From the NCBI GenBank assembly GCA_035578155.1, contig JAPWDM010000049.1, positions 1,586,087-1,650,086 of the forward strand: 64,000 nt of DNA. The letters are read 5' to 3'. Numbering within the stretch: the stretch's first letter is position 1; each line of letters begins with the position of its first letter. This stretch comes from Brachynemurus nebulosus (Eukaryota > Arthropoda > Insecta > Neuroptera > Myrmeleontidae). Shown here one piece after another: positions 11,999-24,322 of the stretch. A program made the position numbers and the translations under genes. Under the pieces are notes generated by a model. The model was not told the origin of the DNA and made no database searches. It saw only the letters and a list, made by a program, of their open reading frames with translations.

Positions 11999-13391
11999 CA
12001 GCGGTTACCAAACTAGGAGGCGCGCAATGTTCACCAGAGTGGCGCAGGTTAGTTACAAATATCGTTGTCGTTTTGATAAAATCATGGTTTTAAGAATAAG
12101 TGTTCAAATATAATTACCAGATAATGGACATTTTATATTAAGGAGTTACACGAGACTTTTTTAGCAAAAAGAACACTATCTTTTCGATTTTTTTTTTTTT
12201 ACAATAGTTATAAGAAAATTTAATTTATTTCAACTTTTGGCATATTATTTTACAGTGTCTTTCATAAAGTTCGCACCATATGGGGAACTTTTTTACTATT
12301 GATTTTTCGAAATACCTATATTTTAGTGGGGCTAGTTGGTGCATCGGTTGGAATGAAAAAATAGCTAAACACATCTTACCCACGGCTTGCTATTTGGCGA
12401 GAAACCAGAAATTTCAAAATTGTGAATTATGAAAAATGGTAATCATTTCAAAAGTACTGATCACTTCGTCATGAAATTTTGGCGTCATATCAAAGTTAGG
12501 TCTAGTTAACATATTCTGACAGCTAAATACCATAATCTACAAAAGTAATGCCCAAAAATCTTCTTTTCCAAAATAAGCGACCAATAACTTTGAAATTATT
12601 ACTATTTTTCGTAATTCACAAATTTTAAATTTCCGGTTTCCCGCTGAATAGCAAGTGGGGGGTGAAATGTGTTTAGCTACTTTTTCATTCCAACCGATGC
12701 ACCAACTGACGGTGCGAACTTTATAAAAGACACTGTATATTATTTTAAGACACTGTAAAAAATTTTTATAAAAAAAAAAAAAAATAATTAGTCCATCGGC
12801 AGCTAGTTTTCGAAAATCACTGATTTTTCGCCGTAGCAGAGTAACTCCTAAAATTCTAAAATAAAAAACAAAATTTTTTCTATTAGTAGATGCTTCTGGT
12901 TTGTACTCGAACGAAAAATTACTGTTTCCGTTCACTAAATCTCATGTTACAAGTAGAAAATCTTGTTGAAAACACTGCTGAAAGTTGAAATTTCACTTTT
13001 TTTAAATCTCTTAGTTCAAGTGCATGCCATAAGCATTTACTAATAGAAAAAAATTGCCAAAAGTTGGAATAAATTAGGGTTTTTTGCTAAAAAAAGCCAT
13101 GTAACCACTTAACACTGATTTTTCTGTTCGCTACTGTACGTAATATTTTAAAATAATAATTCTAAAGCGGTCAGAGTCATGTTTGCGCTTAAGTATCGAA
13201 TACGTGTCTCATCAACAGTTTCCTCTCAAATGTCGTATAGACCAGCCATCCGCAAAGAATATGAGTTTTTTCAGTAAAAAAATAATTTACGAATTGTTTA
13301 TAAATTTTTTCAAGAGGGGGGCGGCAGAGATAAAATTTTTTATAAGGGGTGAGGGGCGGGGGCGTTAGGGCACAAAGTTTGCAAACCGCTG
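11999..13391. mobile_element. Non-autonomous hAT transposon, 1393 bp
   Basis: The 8-bp sequence CTGTAAAG flanks the element on both sides (11991-11998 and 13392-13399). Termini CAGCGGTTACCAAACT and CAGCGGTTTGCAAACT (complement of the right end) match in 14 of 16 bases. An 8-bp duplication with CAGNGGTT-type ends is characteristic of hAT. No hAT transposase is visible inside, so it depended on a helper. A smaller TA-flanked MITE (12253-12735) is nested within it. The 132-codon frame at 12537-12935 crosses that nested boundary and is judged spurious. Confidence 0.85.
12253..12735. mobile_element. TA-flanked foldback MITE nested in the hAT element
   Basis: Ends CAGTGTCTTTCATAAAGTTC and its near-complement (CAGTGTCTTTTATAAAGTTC), flanked by TA (12251-12252, 12736-12737). 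Inverted similarity extends far inward: the GGTGCATCGGTTGGAATGAA block on the left is mirrored on the right near 12680-12705, and the left arm has an extra stretch of about 65 bp. The TA flanks and termini suggest a Tc1/mariner-type non-autonomous element. Nesting shows it inserted after the hAT element. Confidence 0.75.
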
Positions 13392-13469
13392 CTGTAAAGT
13401 GTTGTCTCTAATGAATATATAATAATTTGTCAAAAGTTGGAACAAATCATATTTCCTTATACTGCAAAA

Positions 13470-13900
13470 AAAAAAATACCTCCGGTCGTAGCAACTATAT
13501 AGCATAGCGAATTTCCGTTTATAAAAATCCGTTTTTCTGTGATTTTTCACTCTTCTAAGTGATTTTTCCTCCTCTTTCTAATGGTGTAAATAAATGTCGC
13601 AACAATTTTTTAACTTGAGACAATTTTGGCAAATACTAATTTTTTCACGAAAACTGACCAAAAAAACCATGTTCCAGGCATCCGACATGGCTGGCTAACG
13701 AACTTGTCCAACGGTGTGGGACTAAATACAAATATAATATATAAATTTTAGTGAATATTATTTTCGGTTTCTAGGGACTTCAAAACAAATTTCTGCCATA
13801 GTCTTGGGCTCAAGTCGCGTAATGATAGTGGCTGTAATAGCTAAATTCCATTCTGGAAATTCGCTAAAATCACCCACAAAACCTATAAGTCTAGCAAGTA
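13470..13900 (+). mobile_element. Microsatellite-cored dispersed element, copy D (interrupted)
   Basis: The left terminus is recognisable (AATACCTCCGGTCGTAGCAA, then ATAGCATAGCGAATTTCC). It is followed by the GGCATCCGACATGGCTGGCTAACGAACTT block, without a long TA run. Then comes the right block from AATTTTAGTGAATATTATTT to the hairpin GAATTC-like end at TGGAAATTCGCTAAAA. This is the only copy in which both termini can be placed. The ends share a sub-terminal inverted TAGCGAATTTCC. Confidence 0.6.
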
Positions 13901-15244
13901 CTTAATAGGGTTGACCGGGGTAATTGTGAATGGATTTTTATTAACTGAGATAAAAGTGTTATTTTAAGTATTTATTATTTTATATATCACATTATGGTTG
14001 ATTTGTTTTTAATTCTACATTATTCAAGATGCACCATACAAATTTTGAGCAAATTGGTATGAAAAACAAAAATTTTATAAGCCATTCATATTTCCCCGGT
14101 GCGGTTTTGCAAATCTTATCAATTTTGGGGTAAAAGTGAATACCATTAGAAAAATTATTCATAATGGATTACAAGAGAAGTGAGGCACATCAGAGTGAGC
14201 CCCAATTGAAATTCTTCATATTTACCCCATTTTCAAATTTTTCATCGTACTTTAGCGGTCACATTTCCTCTTGGTTTAATGCAAGTTACGCATACCTCAA
14301 ATTTGTACAACAAATCAAGGTTAAATAAAGATAACAAAAATTGTAGGACAAATTCATTACAAGCTAAAAATGATATTTTGTCATTCTATCACATAAAAAA
14401 TCAAAAAATTACCTGAATTTCACACAAAAAGAAGGAAAATGAGACTTTTTCAAGGAAATTCAGTTAGCTCACATGAATAAAAACAACAATCTATTAGTAT
14501 ATATTTTGATTGTTGGTCGAAGTATGATACACAAATTTTTCCAAGGGTTTTTTGAAAATAAAATAAAAAAAAGGTACTAATACTTGGAGAAATGTTATCA
14601 AATTTTAATAGTATATTAAGAAAGAACAGAAAAACATACTAAGAGTTGATTTTTAATAATATTAATGTTATTTTAGAAATTATAAGCGCCGTTTACAATT
14701 GCCCCAATTCACAATTACCCCGGTCAACCCTACATTAATATTTTTTGTATATATCATCTAAAAACATTTCAGTCCCTTTTTGACAATCCTGCCAGAACTA
14801 AAACACTTTTATTAATTTTTTTTTATTGTTCAAATCGAAACGTTTATTTGAAGACGGTTAAAATTACTATATTTTACATTCAAATGTCCAATGGTGTGGG
14901 ACTAAATACAAATATAATATATAAATTTTAGTGAATATTATTTTCGGTTTCTAGGGACCTCAAAACAAATTTCTGCCATAGTCTCGGGCTCAAGTCGCGT
15001 CATGACGGTGACTGATGTAATAGCTAAATTCCATTCTGGAAGTTCGTTAAAACAACCCATAAAACCTAAAAGTCTAGCAAGTACATAACACATTAATATT
15101 TATTGTATATATCATCTAAAAACATTTCAGTCCCTTTTTGACAATCCTGCCAGAACTAAAACAATTTTTAAATTTTTTTTTTATTGTTAAAATCGAAACG
15201 TTCTTTTGAAGACGGTTAAAATTACTATATTTTACATTAAAATG
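13706..15244 (+). repeat. Tandem duplication, unit about 360 bp, copy 1 disrupted by a transposon
   Basis: Copy 1 is 13706-13907 joined to 14731-14884. Copy 2 is 14885-15244. Shared landmarks are GTCCAAYGGTGTGGGACTAA, AAGTCTAGCAAGTAC and TTTGACAATCCTGCCAGAAC. Copy 2 lacks the 823-bp insertion and therefore records the pre-insertion sequence. Confidence 0.85.
13908..14730. mobile_element. TA-flanked TIR transposon, 823 bp, with paralogous empty site
   Basis: The terminal inverted repeats are identical for 24 bp, starting GGGTTGACCGGGGTAATTGT. TA is duplicated at 13906-13907 and 14731-14732. The undisrupted tandem copy (15075-15090) reads through the junction with CA in place of TA, confirming the boundaries. 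Internally, related GGGGTAA/AGTGAATACC words recur, but no transposase frame exists. Probably a Tc1/mariner-superfamily non-autonomous element. Confidence 0.85.
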
Positions 15245-15330
15245 TCGACACAATCACCCCCTAGTTAATTACCTCTAGACTTGATGCTAGAAAATTGAGA
15301 AAAACAGGTAAAATAGATTTTTTATTTAGA
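15240..15330 (+). repeat. Fragment of the 36-37.8-kb palindrome family
   Basis: The words CCCCCTAGTTAATTACCTCT, AGACTTGATGCTAGAAAATT and AAACAGGTAAAATAGATTTT match the block mirrored at 36485-36580 and 37335-37410 in the long palindrome. Neither terminus is present. Confidence 0.6.
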
Positions 15331-16479
15331 TTTTATTTGTAATGATTGAGTTACAAAATTCAAGAGTATATTTTAAAAATGTGTGTATTCGCTATGAGAT
15401 TTTTCCTGGAGGGAATCCAGCTACTCAAAATCGGCTCCAGCGCTCAAGATGGACAGAATATATCACTTTATCAGGACGCAATTTGTACATAATTTTAATA
15501 GTTTCTTTAAGAAATAGTATTTTGTTTTAAATACTTATTCGATTTTTTCAAGGCGAGAATACTTAGTACGATTTCTATTTACCAGATTTTATAAAATGAA
15601 AAAAAAAATCATTTGTTACACTACTATCAAATGTCATTTTATTTTGAAATTTTCAAAAAAAAAAATACATCACCTCTTCTATGCTTTTTCTTGGTTAATT
15701 ATTGAAAAATATTCTATTTTCAGATATTTTTGAGGTAAAATGAGCAGATGTATGGCTTTTATTAAACAAATTTCAGCTTTTTAATATATTTTCGCCTTAA
15801 AATATTTAAGATTTTCGAAAATGTATGATATAATATGTCAAAATTTAAAATTATTTGTTTTTTGTCAAAAAACAAAAAAAAAAAAAATGAATGTGCAAAT
15901 TTATTTATTTACGAGTAAAATGCTGTGTTTATACATTATAATTATAACTGTATTGTCATTTAGATAGAAAATTACGTAAAGATATTATTGTTTGAATATG
16001 GTTTAACGTAATTTTTATGAGGTTGTAGCAAACTCTTATTAATTTTAGTAAGGCGTAAACATAATCTGAATTCTGACCATATCACATAAAACAAGTTTTT
16101 TTGGTAATTTTTCTATAAAAAAATAGAATAGATAGATTATAAAAAACCTATTCAACTGAGAGAAATAGAATATAGCTAAATCGTTAAATTGGATTAACAA
16201 AAACATGACACGCCACTTATAAAGCCTTTTTTTTCGAAAGTAGCATCGCAAAAAATGAGACAGAAAAAAAAGACTGACTGAGTGTGAGTGTAATGGAAAA
16301 TGATTTCTTCTAACATATTTTCTAACGTTTCTCAAAAAGTAATTAACTTAGAGCAATGGTCTAAAAACATTTTTTACGCATATTGCCTTTTACTTTAGCT
16401 TGGTGTATAGAAATTTGGAAAATTGCTTAATTCTGGCAAAAAACTCATTTTGTTGACAAAAAAATGCCCGAAAAACCTA
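15331..16479. other. Gene-free AT-rich stretch
   Basis: The predicted peptides at 15342-15530 and 16045-16335 are low-complexity or lysine/phenylalanine rich with no recognisable domain. I see no termini of mobile elements. Confidence 0.4.
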
Positions 16480-16957
<478 letters not shown>

Positions 16958-17022
16958 AAATTGTGTTCTTTTTTTGAAAAAAAAACATTGTGTTCTTTTT
17001 TTGCTAAGGAAAGCCCATGTAA

Positions 17023-17214
17023 CCCTTCAAGCTTTTGTTCTATCTCTTACCATTTACCAGATATTTGAATAATTTGGTTGATTTTATCCCTTCAAGCCGT
17101 TGTCCACCGACAAAAAGAATACATGTGGCTTATTTTTTACTGTACTACAACGTATTCAAGTTTCATTCGAATTAATAGATCCGACCACGGGACCTTTACT
17201 TGTTTATTTAATCT
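17023..17214 (-). repeat. Right-terminal fragment of the long palindrome family
   Basis: Includes GTTCTATCTCTTACC...GAATAATTT, a CCCTTCAAGCCGTTGTCC block and ends GGGACCTTTACTTG at 17201-17214. This is the same terminus as the 36129-37775 element. The other end is missing, so no target duplication can be tested. Confidence 0.65.
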
Positions 17215-18210
17215 TGATCTAAAACCTTGGTCGACATTGACATTATAAGACGTCATATATGGAACCTAGCAAACTAACACACCACGTCGTACGACGTCGG
17301 TGAACAATTCCATATAAAGTGTATTAACTATCAAAATAGTGTACCATAATTGGACGTTTTGTGAGTATAGGTTAGTATTAATATTATAGTTAGTTAGTTA
17401 GTATCATAGTGTTAATATTATAAACGCGGAAATAAGTTTTTAGTAGGTAAATAAGTTGATCTTCCTTCATATTATTATCTGTATATTACAGCAGGAATTG
17501 TATAAACAACGTTTTATTTCTTCATTATTTCAATATTAATTTTTCAACTGAAGTATTAAAAAAATTACCTAGTTGTAGTAAGAACCAATTCGATTTATTC
17601 CATCAGCAACTCATGTACAATTAGAGAATTTGCACATATTTTTATTACAATAATAATATTTTTAATTCGAATCAGTAATAAAGAAACCATTATTTACCCG
17701 CTGAGAATCACTTATCGTTGTTAACAAGTATTATTCAATTGTATATCTGTATGTTCAATATCTATATCTGTATCTACGTTCTTTTTTTATTTACTTCATT
17801 GTCATTTCTGCGTAGTTTGACAGATTATATTGATTTTTAATCACAGAGAAATTTTCAATTATTTTTTTACGTAAAAATAAAAAATTAAAATGTTGTTGCA
17901 GAAGTTATAGTCACATTCAAATATTCCAGGAATATTACAGTGTCTAACCACTGTGTAATGTCACGAAGCGATTTTTCCGAAATTTTCCATACAGTGACCT
18001 CCGAAAACGTTAATATTAACGTTCGCTCTCGATGTTGTGTAACACATCAATAAAAGCCACCGCTCGGAAATTTTCTTATTAGGCATTGATTTGATTTTTT
18101 TACGAAAAGATACTTTTAAACAGTAATGAAAACTTTATTTATGAAAGAAAATTGCCTTCTGATTGCAATAGTTTTAAGTAACAATAGTGGTATATAAAGA
18201 TAATTTGAAC
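17215..18210. other. Gene-free stretch
   Basis: I see TAGTTAGTTAG-type short repeats near 17380-17410 and nothing that supports a gene. One GC-richer patch near 17980-18070 includes AACGTTAATATTAACGTT, a perfect palindrome of unknown meaning. Confidence 0.4.
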
Positions 18211-18211
18211 T

Positions 18212-18290
18212 CCGAGTTGGTCTAGTAGTTAGCAACTCCGCTTCTTGTCCGGTAGGTTGTGAGTTCGAAACCAGCCAGGGGAGATACGTT
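18212..18290 (+). repeat. tRNA-like sequence, possible SINE head
   Basis: GAGTTGGTCTAGTAGTTAGC resembles a tRNA D-arm/A box and GAGTTCGAAACC a B box, at about the right distance. The acceptor stem pairs for only about four bases (CTCC with GGAG). The following 100 bp (TTATCTACATTATCATACC...) could be a SINE body. I consider it a tRNA-derived SINE or pseudogene, not a working tRNA. Confidence 0.45.
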
Positions 18291-18789
18291 ATCTACATTA
18301 TCATACCTCATTATCTATCAATAATTCATACCTACATCAAAAGCGGTAGTATATCTACACTACAACGGTGTATATGATCTTAGCTTTGCGCACTCAACCA
18401 AAAAAGATAATTTGTATTTAAGTTTTCTAAAACGCATTTGTCGAGCTCTTTTTGTACTGAGAATAAGTTTGTAATCAACAATAAATTAATTATCCATGGA
18501 ATTTTGTACCAAACAAGAACAGGTCATTGTACCTATTATTCGATTTTTCTATAAACTTCAAATGTATTCTATATTAAGAGTTTATTGAAAAATGATAAGT
18601 TAAACAGAGATAAAATTACAGAATATTGGTATCGTTTCTTGATTCTTCCATGGTTTAGAGATCAAGCTAATTCTAATTAGTATTTCCGTTCAAAAATATT
18701 AGGTTCTACGGTAAACAATTTATATTATTGGTCCATTATCTATCATGGTTTAGTGGTGTGAACCCTCTTTGGAACATTCGCATTTGATT

Positions 18790-19436
18790 GTAAAGAAAAT
18801 GGGACGAAGATATCTGGAGTGGAATAAATAAACTATTAGGTAACAAAAAGAAAACTAACAACGAACTAGTACTGTACTATAATGGTAAAGTAGTTAATGC
18901 TAAGCATGAACTACTTAAAATATTCCTAGAATATTTTTCTAATTCAGTATATGAGAAGCTTAACGAAAATTTTAAGGATCAAAAATCGGTTCATTGTACT
19001 AAAATAAACATTTCATGTCATAAAACAGTATATTTGACGCCTACAGATCCAGTGGAAGTTTATAATATTATTATGAGTTTGCCAAATTAGAAATCTACAG
19101 GAATTGATGAGATTCCTGCTATAGTATTAAAACAAAATGCACATATATTTTCAAATATACTATGCGAACATATTAATAGCATGCTTGAAACAAGTGTTTT
19201 TCCAAATCGACTTAAAGTAGCCAAAATAATGCCAATATATAAGAAAGATGATACAAAAAAAGGTAAAGAATTACAGACCAATTCTAGAAAACAATAAAAT
19301 GGTAAATAAAGCACAGCACGGCTTCAGAATGAAGAGATCTACGACAAGTGCAATATTTGAATTTTATAAATATCTCTCAAAAGCAATTGATGATGGGAAG
19401 TATGTACTGGGGCTATTTTTTGATCTTACAAGTAAA
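18790..19436 (+). pseudogene. Non-LTR retrotransposon reverse transcriptase, decayed fragment
   Basis: Translation gives the inter-domain and N-terminal RT region of a LINE: 'TGIDEIPAIVLKQNAHIF', then 'NRLKVAKIMPIYKKDD', then after a frameshift 'QHGFRMKRSTTSAIF' and 'DGKYVLGLFFDLT'. An in-frame TAG interrupts it near 19087-19089. A frame change and a deletion lie near 19260-19300, where the NYRPI-type motif should lead into the next block. Coding stops at the 'FDLT' of RT motif A because a member of the palindrome family is inserted there (TTA then CAAGTAAAGG). The YADD-bearing half is absent. It is in a different orientation from, and clearly unlike, the jockey-type copy 300 bp downstream. 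Confidence 0.8.
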
Positions 19437-19695
19437 GGTCTTGAAGTGATAATTCCCAATTTTGATAAAACTTGGTAGGTGTGTAGAACACAGAAAAATA
19501 ACAGCCACGTACTTTTCTTTATCGGCCAAAAACGCCATTTAAGGGGTGAAATCCATCCCCAATGTTGGAGTAAAAATTTAATTTTGTTAAATTACTCGAA
19601 AACTATAATAGATAGAAAAAAAGTTAAAATTGACACAACCCTTTATTTTGAAAGGTTTTTCTACTGATGTACTCAAATCCAGGGTCGGACCTATT
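19434..19695 (+). repeat. Left-terminal fragment of the long palindrome family, inserted in an RT pseudogene
   Basis: Begins CAAGTAAAGGTCTTGA right after TTA and continues GTGTAGAACAC ... CGCCATTTAAGGGGTGAAAT ... GGAGTAAAAATTTAATTTTG, colinear with the first 250 bp of 36129-37775. It ends near a second GGTCGGACCTATTGGAGAGG stretch resembling the opposite end. So this may be a short, internally deleted member. No matching right-hand TTA was found. Confidence 0.65.
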
Positions 19696-19769
19696 GGAGA
19701 GGCCTTGACTATAAAATTGAGGGTAATTTTTAAAATAGGATGAATATAGTTCGACCAAAATACTAATAT

Positions 19770-21321
19770 CAAATATGAAAACTTCTTTTTTTTTAACATC
19801 CTCGTTTATCGATTAACAGTTCTAAATAGAATTATAAATCAAGCGACGATAGAACATAACGGGAATGATGAATACCCACTGGTAATCACTCAAAATAAAA
19901 AATACACTAAATATAATATATACTATTCATTAAAAGCTAAATAAATCGATATCTTAATTCTAAAATGTTCTGTCTATTGAGTCTATACAAAGAGTCACTA
20001 TTGTCAAGTAGGTTAAGGGCACACACATTAGGGTAATTTTCTAGGCGATGAATGTATTATATAATAATATCCTCACGCACTGTGGGCACTTGAAGACTGC
20101 GATGTATGTCATCGTTACGCACGTACCACGTGGAAGCACTAATGGCTCGTAGCACCTTAGATTGAAAACGTTGCAATATCTCAATATTGCTAACACTAGC
20201 AGTACCCCAAAGTTGAATTCCATAAGTCCATACTGGTTTGATAACACTTTTATAAACTAGCACTTTGTTTCTTAAAGACAACTTTGATTTACGACCTAAA
20301 AGCCAATAGTACTTAGAAAACTTAACATTTAGTTGCTTGCGTTTATTCCAAATATGCTTACGCCATGTTAGTTTTCTATCTAGATGCATACCTAGGTATT
20401 TAGCTTCAGTAGCTAATGGTAACACCACATCATTCAAACTAACTGTAGGGCAGGTTCCTTTTCTCAAAGTAAATGTAACTTGCACTGATTTCGTTTCATT
20501 TACTCGAATACGCCATTTATGTAACCATTGCTGTATTCGATGCAAGCTAGATTGTAACTTTTGTGATGCAACATTTGGATCTTCATCAGTAGCTAGTATA
20601 GCAGTATCATCAGCAAATGTTTCAGTAGTATTTTCTTCATCAACCGGCAGATCTGCAGTATATATAAGATAAAGAGCAGACCCTAGAACACTACCTTGTG
20701 GTACACCGGAACGAACTGGAAACATTTCTGATATTTCACTCTGAAACTTTACATGGAAGTGACGATCTGGCAAATAAGGTTTCAGTATTAAGTAAAATGA
20801 TTCAGGAATATTTTTCCTTAATTTATACAATAAACCAGTATGCCATACTTTGTCAAATGTTTGACTCACGTCAAGAAAAGCTGCAGTACAATATCTTTTT
20901 TCTTGAAAAGAACGGTTGATCGTATTAACTACACGATGAACTTGTTCCACGGTTGAATGTTTTGCGCGAAAACCAAACTGATGATCTGGAATAATTTTAA
21001 GGTCATCGAGAACTCAATGCAGTCTTCTGAGAAATAACTTTTCGAACATTTTGGATAAAACGGGGAGTAAACTGATTGGTCTGTACGACGTCACCTCATT
21101 TACTAGCTTCCCCGGTTTTTGTATTAAGATGATTTGAGCTAATTTCCAAACAGCAGGGAAATATTTTAACCTTAAAATGGCACTAAAAATTAAATTTATC
21201 ATCATAATATCTTTATTAGGCAATTCTCTTGGAATCCTAACTGTGACAAGATCATAACCAGGAGCTTTCTTTATATTTAGTTCATTCCAGATCAATCTGT
21301 TAATTTCCAAATATGAAAACT
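19770..21321 (-). mobile_element. 5'-truncated jockey-type LINE with 14-bp target duplication
   Basis: CAAATATGAAAACT occurs at 19770-19783 and again at 21308-21321, bracketing the insert 19784-21307. On minus the insert begins inside the RT domain (5' truncation). It runs through the RT to a natural stop at 19937-19939, then has about 150 bp of 3' sequence and a 9-A tail (19786-19794 as T on plus). Truncation, A-tail and a target duplication of this length are the marks of target-primed reverse transcription. The good preservation suggests a fairly recent insertion. Confidence 0.9.
19937..21307 (-). pseudogene. Jockey-type reverse transcriptase (ORF2 C-terminal part), two premature stops
   Basis: One frame carries the whole segment. 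N-terminal RT blocks are 'KKAPGYDLVTVRIP' and 'SYRPISLLPVLSKMFEK', then 'DHQFGFRAKHST', motif A 'AAFLDVSQTFDKVW', 'SGVPQGSVLG' and the catalytic 'TFADDTAIL'. The thumb ('LGMHLDRKLTWRKHI') and a C-terminal tail with 'YGIQLWG' follow. RT catalytic aspartates are all present. The frame is broken only by TGA at 21014-21016 and TAA at 20057-20059, after which 39 more codons lead to TAG at 19937. The endonuclease domain and ORF1 are lost by 5' truncation. The motif set fits the jockey clade, but phylogeny would be needed for a firm clade call. Confidence 0.88.
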
Positions 21322-23036
21322 ACATCAAAAATACTAGTCTACCTGTTTTTGCTAAAAGCCGTTACGTTAAACCTAAAAGCTCAAATCTTAATCTAAAAAC
21401 TTACATGTGCACTCAATATTTTACTTATAATAACTTTTTAAATTTTTTTATTTATTGTATTTATACTCTACAACTAATATTTAGACAAAAATATTAGATA
21501 AAATTTTATTATAATGTTATTCGTACAAAATAAGAGCTCTATACAAATTCCGGTAGCTCTAGTTAGTATTGGAAACGGATGAAATATTTTAAAAACACAA
21601 TCGGTAGAGACAAAATTTAAATTGACGTAGCATATATGACGTTTTAGAGTTCGAAAAAACGTACAGGGATATAACATATATAAATCTAGTGTCGTAGTTA
21701 TTAACGGGTCTTCAGAAAAAATTAAATATTTACTATGCCCAATTTTTAGTACAACCTACGTCCGATTTTCCAACATTGGTGAATTCCGTTCGGATCAGCA
21801 TTATTTCACAGATATGTGAGTAATATTTTTACAATGAAGCCTTTTCTATTTTTAGTAGTAATTGTGTAATATTAAATTTCCTTTAGAGTACTATTTTACT
21901 AGTTAATAAAAATGCTGGGTCATTAATTTCAAAAGAATATACTGCAAAGTAAAATTTGTTATGTATAAAAACTGTAGTAATTAATTACATAGAAATATGC
22001 AAGAAATATGACTATTAGTCAATTTAAATTTTACCTCTACCGATTCTGTTTTTAAAATATTTCAACAGTTTGGGGGGAATGGTCTACCCACACTGTCAAC
22101 TTCCCATTTTTTTCATTTCAGGGGGCTCCTCCCCTGGGCTCCCGATAGAGGCTTTGCCCCTTGTACCTCTCGGGGATTTCGTCCTCTATACCTAAGGGTG
22201 GGTACACTTATCAAACCCATGTTATTATCATATTTTGTTCTCAAGATATGCGAGACAAAAAATATTTCTTATTTCGTGTTTTTTTTTCCTTAAATTTTAT
22301 AGTAATTTACTGGCGTTTTGACATCAATTAGGTTTTTAGGCCATTATATAATAAAGACATGGTAACAAATCTATATGATCTATGTAGTGTGAATAAAGTT
22401 AATTCCGTTTTTTATCACAAAAAATAAACCGCCAATCCGAATTTGTTGAAAACTTTATCCGGTCTTTATTTTTTAATCTAATGAAATTCGTCCGGGGTTC
22501 ATATCATTCAATTTTTAAAGCATCTCGAAATATAATAAAATCATTCGATTTATTTGACAAACTATGTGAAGATATAGTAAGAATGACTTTAACAATCAAA
22601 TGAATGGAAAATAATGATTTTGGCAGCCGAAAAGTCATTCGATTATTGAAATCACCAAAATAACAATAATCGATTATAAAAATCATTCAATTATTTCCCA
22701 TCACTACTATAATGTTGTTGTTAAGGCTATCTGGTGGGTAATATTTATAATCATGGTTCAGTGAGTAAATACTCAATCAAAGGATAGCTATTTTAGTTGA
22801 CAGAATGCTTTATAATACTCAGTTAACTTTTATTCATCAAATAAATTTAACCTAAAGATAGTTATCCAGCGATTTATTTTAGTTTTATAATACCGACCCT
22901 AAGACGAATATAATACATTATAATGTTATGTAAAACTTATTAGAAACAAATGTAAATACTCACTTGCTAGGTAAAATTTTTGTACAGATTTTAGTATGAT
23001 ACAAAAATTAATAAAAGAGTAGTGTGCTTTGCCGCG
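21322..23036. other. Gene-free stretch with a GC-rich block at 22060-22210
   Basis: Most is AT-rich without coding. At 22060-22210 a GC-rich patch has several short self-complementary words (GGGGCTCCTCCCC, GAGGCTTTGCCCC, CTCTCGGGGATTT). It is flanked by ACCCACACTG and GGGTGGGTACAC. It may be the remnant of a mobile element end. I could not identify it. Confidence 0.35.
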
Positions 23037-23039
23037 TTA

Positions 23040-23504
23040 GGCTGGTCGTCCTTTGGATGCGGAAACGTGCGATATTTAATACGGACGAATACGCACATTT
23101 GTCGTTCGTCCGAAATGATATATCTACTGTCAGTCCACTAGCCCAATGTTCGTTAGTATTTTTCTTTTTAATTTTCATTTTCTCAAGCTATAGATGCTAT
23201 AAAAATACGTAAAAAACAATTTATGGCACGTAATATGCAAAGGTACACAGTTATAATTGTAATTTACCTTCAGTTTCATTTCAATAAAAAAAAAATCTAA
23301 TGGAACGGACTTCTTCGCGCGACAAAATCCAAACAAAATTGGATCTGTTCGCAAATCCCAATTATACGCATGGAAACGGACAAACGAGACGCTTTCATGG
23401 ACGAGGATGTATAGCTTCACAGTTGTTTGGATCGTTCGTCCGTTTTCATGCGTATTCGTTCGAATTAAATATCGCACGTTTCCGCATCCAAAGGACGACC
23501 AGCC
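23040..23504. mobile_element. PIF/Harbinger-like MITE, 465 bp
   Basis: TTA flanks both ends (23037-23039 and 23505-23507). Inverted termini are identical for 41 bp, starting GGCTGGTCGTCCTTTGGATG, with weaker inverted similarity further in. A 3-bp TTA duplication with G-rich ends is typical of PIF/Harbinger. There is no coding region of its own: the overlapping short frames on both strands mirror each other because of the TIRs. The perfect TIRs suggest recent activity. Confidence 0.85.
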
Positions 23505-23944
23505 TTACGCACAGGTGCGTGTAAAGTTCAACTTTCTGTACAGGTGTATGTGAAACATAGCTTACCTAACTAGTGTTTTGTCCAATAAGCAAAAAACTTT
23601 CTAGTATAAGTAAAATTAACTAAACGTAGTCTGACGTCATTAAACAAATGAAACAAATTAATCAAATTAGACGCATCAAAATTTTCTGTCTTTTCCTTTT
23701 TGTTATTTTTATATTAGAGTAACTATTTGTAGTAATATAAAATTGTATGTTGAATTGTTAACGACGTCAGGCCAACTTTAGATAATTTCAACTTTAATCG
23801 GAGGTAAAATTAATTAATAACGCAATTTTTGTTTTCATGATAAAAAAAAAACCAGAGAGTTCATCCCATAAACCCAAATATTACCATATTTTACGTTTGC
23901 GCATGCACCTCAGGTACTATTATCCTGATTATAATAAACTGTAT

Positions 23945-24322
<378 letters not shown>

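Noticed and set aside
12537..12935. 132-codon minus-strand frame
   Set aside because: It crosses the border between the hAT element and the MITE nested inside it, has no domain, and would need both elements to evolve together.
20337..20672. 111-codon plus-strand frame opposite the jockey-type RT
   Set aside because: It is the antisense shadow of a well-supported RT reading frame.
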